A stretch of DNA of 64,000 nucleotides from positions 937,501-1,001,500 of the forward strand of contig CAXIPT010000008.1 in assembly GCA_964030475.1 (NCBI GenBank), written 5' to 3'. The DNA is from Tethya wilhelma (lineage: Eukaryota > Porifera > Demospongiae > Tethyida > Tethyidae). Under the pieces are notes generated by a model that was not told the origin of the DNA, did not search any database, and saw only the letters and a list, made by a program, of their open reading frames with translations. Position numbers and translations under genes: made by a program. Positions 1-12,344 of this stretch are shown one piece after another. Every line of letters starts with the position of its first letter. The stretch's first letter is position 1.

Positions 1-197
1 GAGGTCAAACCTTAGTTAAAGAAACAAAGGTAGCATGAGAAACAATATCATGCACTAAGCTCTACGTTGTTTGCTGATTTTGTGAAGCAGCTTTCTGAAA
101 TTGGGTACAAGGAAACACATGCAGACCTAGCCGATAGCATGGTGTATATTACTCTGGTTTGAGGATACAATGATAAGGAATACTTCCTGGGCCTTAC

Positions 198-1551
198 TGA
201 GTCGTCTTGGTTGATGTTGTACGGAGGATGTGTCGAGCATTTGAGTGTCACACCAGTGGAAGTTTTCAATATCATCTTCGTGTATTCCACTAGACATCCA
301 TCCTTCATTACAGTCACAGTAGATCCCATTCTGAACACCATGGTTACACTCCAGCTTGTATTGACCTTTAGCTGCCTGTATATGGTGGGATCCGATAGAC
401 GCTCAAGTCATTCAAGATGATCAGATCATATAGCAGAAAAGTTTCATGGAGTTTAACTTTCGCAGTTTTTACGGATCACGATCCATCCGCAAAGTTTTTT
501 TTATCCACAAAATTCTTAGTAACATATATACTGTATGGGTCAGCCCAAGAATGCAAACATGTTTGGCGAGAGACACCCACTAAGTTAGACACCACAAAAC
601 TTTCCCGCTATACAGTACCAGTAGCAAGAAATACTGACAGGGATTTTAATTAAACGGTTTGATAGTCAAAGTACATCAAAGTCTAATTCACCAAATTTAA
701 ATCTGCCAATATTTTGGCCACTGTATATACATGTACTAAATGTACACACAAACCGTCAAATTTAAATTCTATATCTGTGGACTAAATCATCAAATTCATA
801 TTTTTAACTATCAATATTTCCAGCTATACAGTTACATATCACATAAACTTGGCAATTCAGTTAGTCAAAAGTTAAGAGACATATAACGCACCATAGTCTT
901 GAGTCTTTCTGGTTCGAAATCAGGGAAGTATGTTGTTTGTGACGGGTCTATTTCAGCTGGAATCTCAGTGTCTGACTCAACGTGTGAGAACTCGTTCTCC
1001 TCCAACCAATCCAGACGATGACACGTATTAGTCTCCCAATCATAGTACTGTATACAGTAACATACAGTAGAGAAAACAGTGCAGGAATACCTGCTGACTC
1101 GAGGTAAATGTTATCATGTAATGGGCGGTCTTACATGCAATTGACAATAGGGGCAGTGACATACCAACAATTAAACATAATTGAGTTACCATTGTACATT
1201 TATATGGCATGCACTGATTGTATATTAACAATCTGAAATTATAATCAAAGGTGTGGCTTACTGCAACCACGCTGATTCCATCCTTCCCTCGAGTGTCACA
1301 GTCAACAACCTCCTCACACTTGCCTGTCGTATTTCGATAGAAGTTCCTCCTGCCATGATACTTGATGGCACAGTCGACAGGCGAACAACTTCTGTCAGGA
1401 TCCTGCAACCATTAGGATTGATGACATAGCTTCAATCTTACTCAGCTATCTTGTGAAACCAAAGTTAGACACATACCTGGTCGACTCCAGTACAGTTGTG
1501 TGGCTCAGCTAGTGTTATGGTGTATGTTTCATGGAATATGTGATAAAGTAC
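198..1551 (-). CDS. Cysteine-rich EGF-like extracellular protein, 3' exons (partial)
   Basis: Four exons join in one frame on the minus strand: 1477-1551, 1262-1402, 892-1037 and 198-375, each with GT-AG style borders. Read in order they give a segment with NCTGVDQ followed by DPDRSCSPVDC, an acidic linker, then an EGF-like stretch with ECNHG, YCDCNEGW and HWCD cysteines. Spacing such as CxC followed by GW is typical of EGF folds, so the product is probably extracellular or a receptor ectodomain. Neither the start nor the stop is visible: the gene continues left out of the window, and the 5' exons should lie right of 1551 but were not found. I do not recognise the family. Function is not assigned. 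Confidence 0.55.
716..838. repeat. Degenerate copy of an AT-rich MITE-like element
   Basis: This intronic stretch contains CAAATTTAAAT and CAATATTT blocks and ends in a TTTCCAGCTATACAGTTA motif. It resembles the element at 44399-44494 and the end of the MITE at 1838-2034 (TTTTCCGGCTATACGGTA). No clear left terminal repeat is visible. It looks like a decayed relative of the same family. Confidence 0.4.
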
Positions 1552-1837
1552 CTGTGTACGCTTGTACCACAGAAGCGTTATAGTTCAAAGGCACTGCACA
1601 TTGAATAAATCCCGCATAGCATGCTGACCTCCCTGAACTCGTCAGCTGTGCAATAAGTAGTCACTTATTGCATGGGGAAAACAGTTTTCCCGTGCAATAA
1701 GTAGCTATGAAAACTTCTGTGGTACAAACCGGTTATAGGATGCCCACTCATAGTATTAGCTTTCATGGTACTCGTGCTATAAATCGCTAATACTACTCAT
1801 TGTTGTATTTGTATGGTACCAAGCTAATAATGTAGGT

Positions 1838-2034
1838 TACCATATAGCCGGAAAATTTGGTGAGAATTAAATTTGGCGGATTTTAATTTGGCGGAGCGAG
1901 CCGATCACGTGCACAATATGCGTATGTACGCATATACGTATACGTATACGTACACGCACTAAATATTGGCGGATTTTAATTTGGCGCTACTAAGTCTCAT
2001 CCGCCAATCCGCCAAATTTTCCGGCTATACGGTA
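1838..2034. mobile_element. MITE with ~22 bp terminal inverted repeats
   Basis: The left end TACCATATAGCCGGAAAATT and the reverse complement of the right end, TACCGTATAGCCGGAAAATT, match at all but one position. The TA at each end could be a TA target duplication of the Tc1/mariner kind. The inside is non-coding, with repeated GGCGGATTTTAATTTGGCG blocks and an alternating TACG/TATACG stretch. About 197 bp long, so it is non-autonomous. Confidence 0.75.
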
Positions 2035-2213
2035 TATGTACCTGGACATGTGTTGAAGTCGAATGTGTGTGTATACCATTTCTTGCGATGATCGGATGAT
2101 TGAATTGTGAAGCTGCAGTTGCCACGTCTGTATCTAGTGTACTGCAATGTTTATAATTATATAAAAAAATCAACACAATGATTGTGGCTCATGCACCTAT
2201 GTATTCTCTACCA

Positions 2214-2398
2214 CTGCATGAAGAGGCCTAGGGGTAGTAATGAACCTACTAGGTTACGGAACAGGAAAATGGCTGATGCAGTGTTGTTGGATTCATCCTC
2301 AGATCCTCCCAGTGGAAGTGTTATGGGAGACTTGAGAACCATTACCTACCGTAAAGCAAGGCAATATTTCACTATCACAAATGTATCTTTCCTCAGAG
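2214..2398 (+). other. Possible orphan coding exon (uncertain)
   Basis: A short open stretch encodes a plausible basic-then-serine-rich peptide (KRPRGSNEP, then LLDSSSDPPSGS). A candidate donor lies near 2384. No partner exon, domain or homologue was recognised. The contig ends at the N at 3804, so any link to the ATM exons beyond is unproven. It could be chance. The stretch 2400-2880 shows nothing I can name. Confidence 0.2.
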
Positions 2399-2887
2399 GT
2401 GTCTGTGCATGTATAATATCATAGATAATATTATATTCCCCACACCGGGATTGGAAACACGGATTACGTGAGCCAATACTTCCATACAAATACACACGGG
2501 ACGTCCTGATTTAGTAAAATTTTGGCAGCTGCCTGCGCTGAACCTACAGAGTGAGTGGTTTGAAACCGTTTGCATTGCTGATTAACACTATTTTGTAATC
2601 ATAGTATATGAATATATTGGTTGTAGTTCAGTTTTAAATAGTGTTATATAGTGCTGAAATTGTATTATTTATGTAAAAATGCCATTTTGGTGTTGTGTAG
2701 CCAACACTTAGTGGTCTTTAAATTATGGAGTAACAATCCGTCTCCAAAATGTTCTGGAGAACCATTAACAGACTCTACAGCTTGTCTATACTATGTTATG
2801 TTGCAACATATGACTTTAATGGAAAACCATAACATTTTCCTCTTGCATTGTCAAGTTAAAATTAAAGCCACCTGTTTTGTGCCTTCT

Positions 2888-3700
2888 GAGTACCGTGATG
2901 AAAACCCAAGAACCTAAAACCATCATACCGTGATGGAACCCAAGAACCTAAAACCATCATACCGTGATGGAACCCAAGAACCTAAAACCATCATACCGTG
3001 ATGAAAACCCAAGAACCTAAAACCATCATACAATGATGGAACCCAAGAACCTAAAACCATCATACCGTGATGAAAACCCAAGAACCTAAAACCATCATAC
3101 CGTGATGAAAACCCAAGAACCTAAAACCATCATACCGTGATGAAAACCCAAGAACCTAAAACCATCATACTATGATGGAACCCAAGAACCTAATTATAAA
3201 ACCATCATACCGTGATGAAAACCCAAGAATCTAAAACCATCATACCATGATGGAACTCAAGAACCTAAAACCATCATACCATGATGGAACCCAAGAACCT
3301 AAAACACCATGATGAAAACCCAAGAACCTAAAACCATAATACCATGATGGAACCCAAGAACCTAAAACCATCATACCGTGATGAAAACCCAAGAACCTAA
3401 AAGTCCATCATACCGTGATGAAAACCCAAGAACCTAAAACCATCATACCATGATGGAACCCAAGAACCTAAAACCATCATACCGTGATGAAAACCCAAGA
3501 ACCTAAAACCATCATACCATGATGGAACCCAAGAACCTAAAACACCATGATGAAAACCCAAGAACCTAAAACCATAATACCATAATGGAAGAACCCAATT
3601 AGAACCTAAAACCATCATACCGTGATGAAAACCCAAGAAGTTGAACCTAAAACCATCATACCGTGATGAAAACCCAAGAACCCATACCGTGATGAATCAC
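2888..3700. repeat. Minisatellite family A (~35 bp unit)
   Basis: Tandem units of about 35 bp read AACCATCATACCGTGATG followed by AAAACCCAAGAACCTAA, roughly 23 units by length. The first half is a small dyad (CATCA TACCG TGATG); the second half is constant. Units vary between GTGATG and ATGATG and between AAAACCC and GAACCC. The array is transparently non-coding, although it stays open in one minus-strand frame. A second array of the same unit is at 6665-7050. Confidence 0.9.
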
Positions 3701-3803
3701 AATGGTACCAATCCCGGCTCAATACGACCTTCTTATGCTGAGATATTCTTGATAATGTGTTGAGAACCTATACCATCATACAGTGATGAGAAACCAAGAA
3801 CCT
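3701..3803. repeat. Fragment of ~340 bp dispersed unit
   Basis: Contains ATGGTACCAATCCCGGCTCA, ATACGACCTTC and ATTCTTGATAATGTG in reverse orientation to the copies at 18500-19400. The contig ends here at the N at 3804. It shows that family A arrays and this unit belong to one compound repeat. Confidence 0.7.
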
Positions 3804-3989
3804 NTTTTGTACAAAATTTTAGTTTTTGCTGACATGTAATGGTTTTTCCATAATTGAATTTAACCTCATTGCGCAACTTCCATTTGGAGTATAGTTGCAG
3901 TATAGACCAAACCAGTTCTGACCAGTTTTAGTTGTTTGTTGACGTCCTCGGCAGGAACTGTTTAAAAAGGCCAGATGTGTGCATGCTAC

Positions 3990-4058
3990 TGTATGTATGT
4001 ATGTATGTATGTATGTATGTATGTATGTATGTATGTATATATGTATGTATGTATGTAT
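3990..4058. repeat. (GTAT)n microsatellite
   Basis: Nearly pure TATG/GTAT tetranucleotide repeat. Positions 3805-3989 and 4060-4380 contain no gene that I can support. Confidence 0.95.
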
Positions 4059-4387
4059 ATGTATTAGGAGGCTATATGGAAAATAGAATGGTATAGTGTA
4101 ACACATAGTGGCAACTATGGAGTGTACTTGTTTCCATAGCAACAACTCCCATCTGTTGTAAGATGATCTAATGCCTGCCACGCCATTCACCTGTGAGGCC
4201 TGCTATACATGGGATAATGATAGTGGAATTAAGTATTGTCACTATTGTGAGAGTGTGTGCACACTTTGCCAATGACCACCACGTGTGCACATACTTGACT
4301 GTGTACACATGTCTTTGTGTAATACAGTAGTGTGTTGTTTGTGCACTCTAGTAGTATTGTTGGTCCATACATGTAAACACCAATCTT

Positions 4388-4446
4388 TAACACACACACA
4401 CACACATACACGTGCACACACACACGCATACACATGTACACACACA

Positions 4447-4490
<44 letters not shown>

Positions 4491-4493
4491 CAC
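4388..4493. repeat. (CA)n microsatellite at a 3' splice site
   Basis: Interrupted CA repeat that runs directly into the CACACAG acceptor of the ATM exon at 4498. The long CV/HT reading frames across it are artefacts of the repeat. Confidence 0.95.
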
Positions 4494-4497
4494 ACAG

Positions 4498-5149
4498 TGA
4501 AGAGAAGAACCCTAAAGTGCTGGAACATCTCCTAGCCTCTCTCAACATCTTCTCGGCTGCACCAGCTGTGGCAGTCAATGCCAGAGGAAGACTCTCAAAA
4601 CTAGGTGCGTACAAGCATGCACTCTTGAACACAATTCACAGATGTTTGGGGCTGAGCTATTTATGCTATCAAACAAGCCTAGTACTACACACTGGCTTTG
4701 CTCTGGGCTCCCATTGTGGTCTACTAGAGCTTCCACAGCTGATATTCTCCCTGTACATAGTTTGTCTTCACCCTCTATGATATTTTATTCTGGTATTTGT
4801 GGAATGTGTGCCATTTCCAGTGTCACTGTGTCCATTCGTATGATGGTTATGTAACTCCAGGCAAAGGGTCTTGTTAGGTTGTCTGTCCTTGTACACTGAC
4901 AAAACACACACTGCTGTCTGTGTGTCAATTAAGATTACAGCACCAGCTACAAGAAATGCATTTTTAAGGGTTTATCTATCAATCTTTATTGTGACGTGTA
5001 CTGTACATTGCCTGTTCCCAGGCTCTCTCCCAGTGAATCTTTATGCATGTGTGCACGTAAAAATAGGAAGGGAGAGAGCCTGGGAACGAGGCTATACTGT
5101 GCATGTTTCTCCATAGATAAAACTAATACCCTACTCTCTAATATCAGCG

Positions 5150-5191
<42 letters not shown>

Positions 5192-5643
5192 TAGGTGAAG
5201 ATGTCTTCTCAAATGTTCTTCCTCTTTGGAACAGGTGCCAGGCCTCTGTGAGGGACCAGATCATCAACTTCTTAAGGATTCAACTCCGTATTCATCACCC
5301 CAGGGGCACACACACAGATGAGCAGGGAGCGTGGGCAGCCAATGACATCTTGTGGGGAAGAAACCTCGAGAAACTCTACGACCTTATCATGGCTGATTTT
5401 GATTCTGCTTCTGCCAGACTGAGACTAGCAGGGTCAGTTTAAGATATTCTCTTTTTTTCGTCTTCTTCTTCCTTTTTCCATGTGATAGTCATGTGATGGT
5501 CATGTGATGATGTTTCATTGTTTGTTGCAGGAAGTATGAAGGAAGTCAAAAGTTCGAGCTTATTGATTTGGCAGCGGATGTCTTTTATCAAGTGGAGTTT
5601 TTGAGAGGGTCTTCTGCACTTGTTGACCCAACAAAGCACAGAG
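4498..5643 (+). CDS. ATM: ATM serine/threonine kinase, N-terminal exons (partial)
   Basis: Three exons, 4498-4604, 5195-5432 and 5531-5643, splice in frame. The product contains [11 protein letters not shown], then [15 protein letters not shown], then [22 protein letters not shown], then [14 protein letters not shown]. This lines up with vertebrate ATM around residues 220-350 (ILAALTIFL, LQIYIHHPKGAKTQEKGAY, LIELMADICHQVF), part of the TAN/solenoid region of this PI3K-like kinase. ATM signals DNA double-strand breaks in the nucleus. Neither the start nor the kinase domain is here: upstream exons would lie before the N at 3804, and downstream ones are lost at the gap at 6616. The orthologue call rests on my recall of human ATM. 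Confidence 0.85.
5010..5096. repeat. Foldback element, GGGAACGAGGCT family
   Basis: Arms TTCCCAGGCTCTCTCCC and GGGAGAGAGCCTGGGAACGA flank a loop of about 45 bp within an ATM intron. It is one of at least six related hairpins in the window. Confidence 0.75.
5152..5188. repeat. (CT)n microsatellite acting as polypyrimidine tract
   Basis: A pure CT run followed by TTTGTAG and the ATM exon at 5195, so it occupies the polypyrimidine tract position. Confidence 0.9.
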
Positions 5644-6503
5644 GTATTGGCTTAATTTGAGCGTGTTTATAACTTTAATGCAATTAGGTGGACCTAGCAA
5701 CTTGTGAAGCCAGCCATAGCTCTGTCTGTGTTTGTTTCCTTGGTTACCATTACTTTAGTACATGGTGATACAGCCTTTGCTAGGGATTGAAAAAATGTTG
5801 TTTGTGTCAATCAACCAAATGATTAGCTAGGCTCTTAATTTCCACTTAATTAATGATCTAATTTTGTAGGAATTGGGAGAGCAATTATACAGGGTGTGAG
5901 CCTTTTCATCAATTAGTCAAAGTGGCATTGCAGGTGCACTTTGTTAGTATAAAGTATGTACAGGGCATGTTCATACTTGCTTGTAATCCCATAGGAGTGA
6001 ACTAGCTATGATGAAAGAACATGAGCAGTCATTGTTTTCGATAATGAGTGTTTATATCCATTAAGATCAGGTTACTTAAAGAGTGTCCTCATCCAATTGT
6101 TGTGGTAAGAGTTAACTATTGCTCAATCTTCCATTGAAGCCTTGTTGCACCTTTCGGTGATAAAACCTTAGGGTGCATATATACACATGCAACCGTTTGC
6201 CAGTCAGAATAGGTGTATGTAGTGATTTCAGATGTGTACTGTGATGTATTGTCTACAGTATAGTACTGTTGTTATGGTGTGCACACTTCCATTTGCACAG
6301 GTAGCAATTCTTTCGTGTGCGTGCTTGTGGTGTATTATATAATAGCCTAATACTTATTGTATATGTGGATACTTACACATAGTATAGTATGTACATAATG
6401 ACCTGTTTACAAGCTCACCGCTGCTAATTTGTAATGTGTGTGTGTGGGAGGTAATTATGGGGCAGGTGGTGTTGAGCAATGCTCTTTCATTGTTCTCATT
6501 CAG

Positions 6504-6575
6504 TGATATCTCAGAGGACAGTCTTCTTCACGTACACCTGTCTAATGTGATTAGAGGCACTCCCTCGCAAGTGGA

Positions 6576-6582
<7 letters not shown>
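6504..6582 (+). other. Possible further ATM exon, cut by repeat and gap
   Basis: After a good acceptor (TTCTCATTCAG) an open frame encodes DISEDSLLHVHLSNVIRGTP before running into a (CT)n repeat and the gap. It could be the next ATM exon, but I see no residue match convincing enough. Positions 5644-6503 otherwise hold nothing recognisable. Confidence 0.25.
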
Positions 6583-6615
<33 letters not shown>

Positions 6616-6664
6616 NNNNNNNNNNNNNNNNNNNNNNNNNNNNNNNNNNNNNNNNNNNNNNNNN
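6616..6664. other. Assembly gap (Ns)
   Basis: A run of Ns flanked by a (CT)n microsatellite on the left and minisatellite family A on the right, so both sides are repeats. Confidence 0.99.
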
Positions 6665-7048
6665 AACCATCATACCATGATGAAAACCCAAGAACCTAAA
6701 ACCATCATACTGTGATGAAAACCCAAGAACCTAAAACCATCATACCGTGATGAAAACCCAAGAACCTAAAACCATCATACCATGATGGAACTCAAGAACC
6801 TAAAACCATCATACCATGATGGAACCCAAGAACCTAAAACACCATGATGAAAACCCAAGAACCTAAAACCATAATACCATAATGGAAGAACCCAATTAGA
6901 ACCTAAAACCATCATACCGTGATGAAAACCCAAGAACCTAAACCATCATACCATGATGAAAACCCAAGAACCCATACCGTGATGGAACCCAAGAACCTAA
7001 AACCATCATACATTGATGAAAACCCAAGAACCTAAAACCATCATACTA
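6665..7048. repeat. Minisatellite family A, second array
   Basis: Same CATCATACCGTGATG plus AACCCAAGAACCT unit as at 2888-3700. Shared odd variants occur in both, such as the unit containing AATGGAAGAACCCAATTAGA, which suggests a common origin of the two arrays. Confidence 0.9.
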
Positions 7049-7119
7049 GCCTCGTTCCCAGGCTCCTCCCTCGTATATATTTTCTTTCCTCAGTGGAGGA
7101 GCCTGGGAATGAGGCTACC
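7049..7119. repeat. Foldback element, GGGAACGAGGCT family
   Basis: Arms TAGCCTCGTTCCCAGGCTCC and GGAGCCTGGGAATGAGGCTA enclose a short loop. It has inserted into, or ends, the minisatellite array, because family A motif CCATCATACCATGATGG resumes directly after it. Confidence 0.85.
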
Positions 7120-7267
7120 ATCATACCATGATGGAACCTAGTCTGGGCACCAGACCCTTTCTTGTTTAGGTTTTAGGGGGTTGGGAATAGGCGGGGGAAT
7201 ATTGGAATCACTGTTCTTGTCTGGAAGAATGATCACTTTCTCAAGTCTTGGCAATTCCAACAAAACT

Positions 7268-7935
7268 TATTAAGCCTCGGCGCGTGCGTAGCACGTGCAG
7301 AGGATTACGGTAGTCGTTTTGTGTGTCTGTCGCATTGCAAAATTGATGGTACTTGCGTTCATAAATCTGAATGATCTTGTAGAAATATATTTTTTGTTGT
7401 CTAAAATTCTTTAGTTTCTGAAATTTCAGGCTTTTGTGCCTTTCTGAGCGCTTAGCTTCGAGACCACGCCTACTAATTTGGTGTGCGAATTTGTGTAGTA
7501 AATACTGACAAGCACACTGAGGAACATGGCTCTCTGAATGGCTGCTGTTGCTGAACTGTTGGCCATTGTTGTTTGGCAAGACAGACAGGTTTATATATGT
7601 AAGCATATATATAGGGCATGCAAAGATTTTTACATTGTGGCCAGCTTGATATAGCAAGCTAAATAAATCAGTGCATCACTGAGTTAGACTCACTGTAGGT
7701 CCAGCAGCTAGACTTTGCTATTTGACAGCAGCTGAGTATTCTAATGCATGTATAATGATTGTAGCAAAGCTAATCTGGTTCATAGTCTGTGACATGTGCT
7801 GCTTTACCACACTCAAAGTTAGCTATGAGTTTAGATGGATTAGTTGCTGAAGTTCTTAGTGATACACTTTTTTGCACAGTGTGCTAGCTAGTTGAGTGCG
7901 CTGAGGCTTATGCACCATCGGTGCCTTCATTTTAG
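7268..7935 (-). repeat. Dispersed compound repeat (CCTCGGC element)
   Basis: Begins with AAGCCTCGGCGCGTGCGTAG, includes a conserved ~230 bp block (GCTTAGCTTCGAGACCACGC, ACTAATTTGGTGTGCG) and ends near TGCACCATCGGTGCCTTCAT. Copies in the opposite orientation lie at 15714-16535 and 21345-22085. Each is fused to an array of minisatellite family B. No conserved protein is evident in the open frames. Confidence 0.75.
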
Positions 7936-8258
7936 TGGGAAAGGTTCTTGGGTTCTCCAGTATAGTTATAATGGGAAAGGTTCCTAGGTTCTCCAGTAGT
8001 TTTAATGAGATAAGGTTCTTGGATTCTCCACTAGTTTTAATGGGAAAAGCCTAGTCTTTTTCTTGGGTTCTCCACTAGTTTTAGTTGGAAAGGTTCTTGG
8101 GTTCTCCACTAGTTTTAATAGGAAAAGGTTTTTGGGTTCTCCACTAGTTGGGTTCTTGGGTTCTCCACTAGTTTTAGTAGGAAAAGGTTCTTGGGTTCTC
8201 CACTAGTTTTAGTGGGAAAGGTTCTTAGGTTCTCTAGTAGTTTTAATCGGAGAAAAGG
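7936..8258 (-). repeat. Minisatellite family B
   Basis: Units of about 34 bp in reverse orientation: TTCTTGGGTTCTCCACTAGT and TTTAGTGGGAAAGG. The larger family B arrays are at 16536-16972 and 20417-21345. Confidence 0.9.
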
Positions 8259-8365
8259 TTCTAGTACGATTTTGACAAAAATTACCATTTTCCAATTTCA
8301 CAAGTAAACCATATCATTTGAAAGCTCTCATCACTCTGACCACAATGGTGCCAGTCCTATGGTGT
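8259..8365. repeat. Partial ~340 bp dispersed unit
   Basis: Contains CGATTTTGACAAAAATTACC and AAACCATATCATTTGAAAGC, as in the units at 18680-19130. It again lies next to a minisatellite. Confidence 0.7.
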
Positions 8366-8419
8366 GTTATCAGTGTCAAAATTAGGGTGACTATGATTCT
8401 AGTCAATGAGGATGTGAAT

Positions 8420-8640
8420 GAATCACATGAGGGTGTACAAAAATCTCATGAGGGTGGGAAAGAATCACATGAGGGTGTCCAAGAAAGTCATGAGGGTGTC
8501 CAAGAATCACATGAGGGTGTGCAGGAATTTTATGAGAGTTTACAAGAATTTTATGAGGGTGTTCAGGAACATTATGAGCCGGGTATCCAAGAATCATAAT
8601 TATGAGGGTGTACAAGAATCTTATGGGGTGTGCAGGAGTG
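8420..8640 (+). repeat. 21-bp minisatellite (CATGAGGGTGTCCAAGAATCA)
   Basis: Tandem units around CATGAGGGTGT followed by CCAAGAA. The unit is a multiple of three, so one frame reads a repeated ESHEGVQ peptide and the opposite strand is open too. No partner exon, signal or homology supports a gene. 8650-9050 shows nothing recognisable. Confidence 0.8.
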
Positions 8641-9056
8641 TACTTTCCGGTAGATGACTTTTGAACCTGCTAAAATTAAACCTTTGACCCTGGTGAGCTT
8701 CTACTGGACTACATGACATTGTGTATAAGCAGTATGATATTTGCATGGTGGTGATCAACCACAAAATGTATGTCAGAGCTCTGTATAATCATGATTCACT
8801 CGATCCAATGAAAAATTGCTTGCATGGTAAACTTCCTATGCAAAGCAAGAAATGAGTTTGTTGCGTGAATAATTATGATAATTTCCCAAGTTCAAGCAAC
8901 ACATATCCACTTAGGAGGGGGCTAAATAGAATTGAACATTTAGGATAGATTTTCAAGCAGAACAGGTGCATATAATTATACCAAGTAATCTGAATCACTC
9001 AGCTTTGTATGTACATATCCAAACCCTTTTTTTGCCATTAGATATTGATTTTGAGT

Positions 9057-9332
9057 TGTATGTAGCCATCTTCTTGTAGAGTTCAAAGGTCATTGATTAT
9101 CCACGTGGCATCTAATGTGCATGCGCATTAGATGCTCTAGCTTCTACTCAGATAACTAAGCTTTTTGTAGGGACTAACCAGTCTCTGATAGTCTCCTCAC
9201 TGTAGTGTTGAAAAAAGTGAATGAACAAGTAGTAAAAATTTCAAAAAAATATATAAGCAGTCACGGTAGTAATGGGCAGTGCTATAAAAAGTATTGCTTT
9301 GGCACATGACTCAGTACTTGTGCCCAAGTCTT
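9057..9332. repeat. Dispersed ~280 bp repeat at a contig end
   Basis: Shares long blocks with 59982-60264, for example TTTTTGTAGGGACTAACCAG and GAATGAACAAGTAGTAAAAA. Both copies end within a few bases of a single-N contig join, so it may be a collapse point in the assembly. Confidence 0.8.
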
Positions 9333-9846
9333 NTTTATGCATAAGAGAAACTTCAATGTGCTAAACATTCCTCATTGACAGGGCATCCATACTTAGACAT
9401 AATTATTATTCTATTACCTGCACAACAACAGAAGTTTCCTGTAAATTTGAGTGGCTGGTCGTGCCCAAAGACAATAGCAGGAGAGACAAGACACTCACAG
9501 ATGAAAACATCTCGGCTGGCTTCTAAGTTTCAGCTCTGCATGCATGCAGCTGCCTTTTATCCAATGGCGGGAAATGACATCATTGTCTGAGTGTTTGAAT
9601 TTTTTTTTTTTTTTTTGTAACATGTCATGTACATGAACGGGAGATTTGCACAGAAACAAACTATAGAGAAAATCTAAACTGCATGATGTGACAGACAACA
9701 AATAGATATATAAATAATAATTTTATACTGTATGTATTGTAGAAGAATGTACTCTTACAAAAGATGTGGAAAATTTTTAAAAATCCCCTAGTGACAAAAC
9801 CGAACAGTTGAAATGCAAAAACAATAATACACATGATGTTGCCAGT

Positions 9847-9882
<36 letters not shown>

Positions 9883-9981
9883 ACATAAAAGAATGATTTC
9901 CAAGAAAAGACGACACAGGAGAAAGGGAAAGAAGATGGGGAAAGGGAGTAGTGGTGGTTCAAAGTGGAACTTGAGGATCAG

Positions 9982-11976
9982 CTAATCTTTTTCATCTCGA
10001 CTTGAACTTGTTGTAGAATTGGGAGTTGCAGCTAGACTGCTTGCTAAAGAAGCTAAGCTAGAGTTAATGCTGTTTTGTGTACTGGAGGATGTCTTCTTGG
10101 GATTTGTTTGAACAAGTTGCTTCTTAAGAGTTCTAATTTCAGCCTGTGTGTGTGTGAGTACAAGCAGGATAATTTTATCATTAATACCAATGAATGATAC
10201 CACCATTACACAGATCCATTGACTTCACATCTAGCCCTACCTGCAACTGTTCAACTGTTTCGCTATGAGTCTTCTGCAATGTCTGAAATTTCACCCTAGA
10301 ATCCTTATCCTTCTCAAGAACCTCAGCTTTCAATGAACAAATCTAACATTAATACCAGCAGATTTCATAAATCTTCAACATGGACAGAATAATCCGTAGC
10401 TACACAGCAAAAGATACAAACCAAAACCAACACCTATGCTTGGTACCCACCTGTTTGTCCTTTTCTATCAAAGCTTGTTCCTTTTGAGCCAACTGCTTCT
10501 TTAGACTGGCAATCTGAAACAGACAACACACAGCAAGCCAGACTCGGTCAAAACCAAACAGGATATCCTCTTCAAAGGCATGTGAAATGGCAATACAAAC
10601 ATCCCATAGTTACAAGCAAGTTACCTCATTTTGAAGCTTGTCCGTTTCCAGCATATGGTTTGAGCTGAGTACGTCCAGAGGTTGAGAATCCCTACAGACA
10701 CACAACACATGACAGCAGTTAGTACATAACACAGTATACTTAGACACTACAATACATTAACCCTAACACTAGCCACTAATCTGAGGTACACCACCAAGTA
10801 ACACCCATATAGTTTGTAATGTTATTTTTACCTCCCTAGGAAGGAGAGAGATTGTGTCATTGGTAAAGGATCAGGTGCACTGATGGTCTTATCCACTTTG
10901 AGCTTCTTCAACGCTGGCCTGCAAAAGACACAGTAGATCTCAACAACGTATACATTACAATACACAAGATACTGTGTATATTATGCATGCATATGGGAGT
11001 GATCACTGAGCCAGCTTGGTGAAAAGAACTGGAGCCGTGTACATGTTTGTCTCACTAAACAACCAATAAGCCAACATTTATTGCCCTTCCCACAAAAGGG
11101 ATGCGACTACACACACTGCAAATAGTAAACGGCCAAAACACTGTGCGCTGCAGAATGTGCAGCATTTGGACGTCATGCACGCTAACACTTATTATTTTCC
11201 CATCATTGGAAATACATGCATTAATTACTATGACACGGAATAACATCACCGGCTAAATATGCAAACTTGATCCAACTAGATACGTGCACTAGCTTTATAC
11301 ACAGGCCACTCCTAGTAATGCTAATGATGATATTACACTGTATAATGATTTTTAGCATGGTAACACATTACTAAAAACGGGGGAGTGGCATGGGTACGAA
11401 GCTTAGTGTCAATAAGCTGACAACTTCCAGAAAGCCATAGAGCTTACTCTTTGTCTTTATCTTTATGTCTGAGAGCATGTTTAGCTGAGCTGTGTTGTTG
11501 TTGACGTTTTATTGAAGATGATTGTGAAGAAGTGGAAGAGGATGGTTTGCTCGACTTCTGTTCGTGTGTCCTCTTCTTAAACTGTGCCTTCTTGTAGTTT
11601 ATGGTGCACAAGAGACACAATGTCTGGCCATCAACCTACAGTAAAGAGCATTAACATCCACACCTGATTATCGTCAAGACCTTGCCTTTACAGGCAATAT
11701 AATATCATTATACAGGATCAACTTTTCTTTCTCTACCACTTTATTATGCTTTGTACCAGTAATCAGTAGTAGAGGCACATACACTGCCTCAAGTTCTTTC
11801 TCATTGGGCATTGTAAAGCAATAACAATATTATTTCATTCATTCACCTTTCTCTTGATGTCCTCTGGTTTCTTAAAGGCACACACTAGCTTACAACGATC
11901 ACACTCTATGGGTGGGCCGTATTTCTTTTCCGAGTGGGTACACCTGTTGCAGTAGAACCATTGATTAGCACATCAT

Positions 11977-12028
<52 letters not shown>

Positions 12029-12298
12029 ATGTATGACATCGTAGGAGTGCACAGGATGCTATGTAATGTGGTTATAATAATATTGTACAATCGTGTATTA
12101 GGTTATATGTGTGCATACCCAAAACACAATTGAGTTTAATAAGGTTAGCGTACCTTGAGCATTTCTTCCCGCTGAATGCTGATTGGAGATTGCAAATACT
12201 ACAAAAAGATGGCTGCAGTGAGAGAGAACACAATGGGAGGTGATTTAAATTGAACTAGTATATATATATAATTGGTATGAGGAATGATTCACGCACAT

Positions 12299-12344
<46 letters not shown>

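Noticed and set aside
3397..3636. 79-residue frame with GFHHGMMVLGS-like repeats
   Set aside because: It is minisatellite family A read in one frame; no splice partners or start context.
2888..3700. CRISPR-like array: regular ~35 bp repeats with a hairpin
   Set aside because: Units are contiguous without unique spacers, drift in sequence, and lie in intron-rich eukaryotic DNA; it is a minisatellite.
4229..4780. Long open frames reading poly-CV or poly-HT
   Set aside because: They are translations of the (CA)n repeat, open on both strands by composition only. The same applies at 9661-9962, 12245-12508, 17127-17510, 27772-28192 and 49588-49968.
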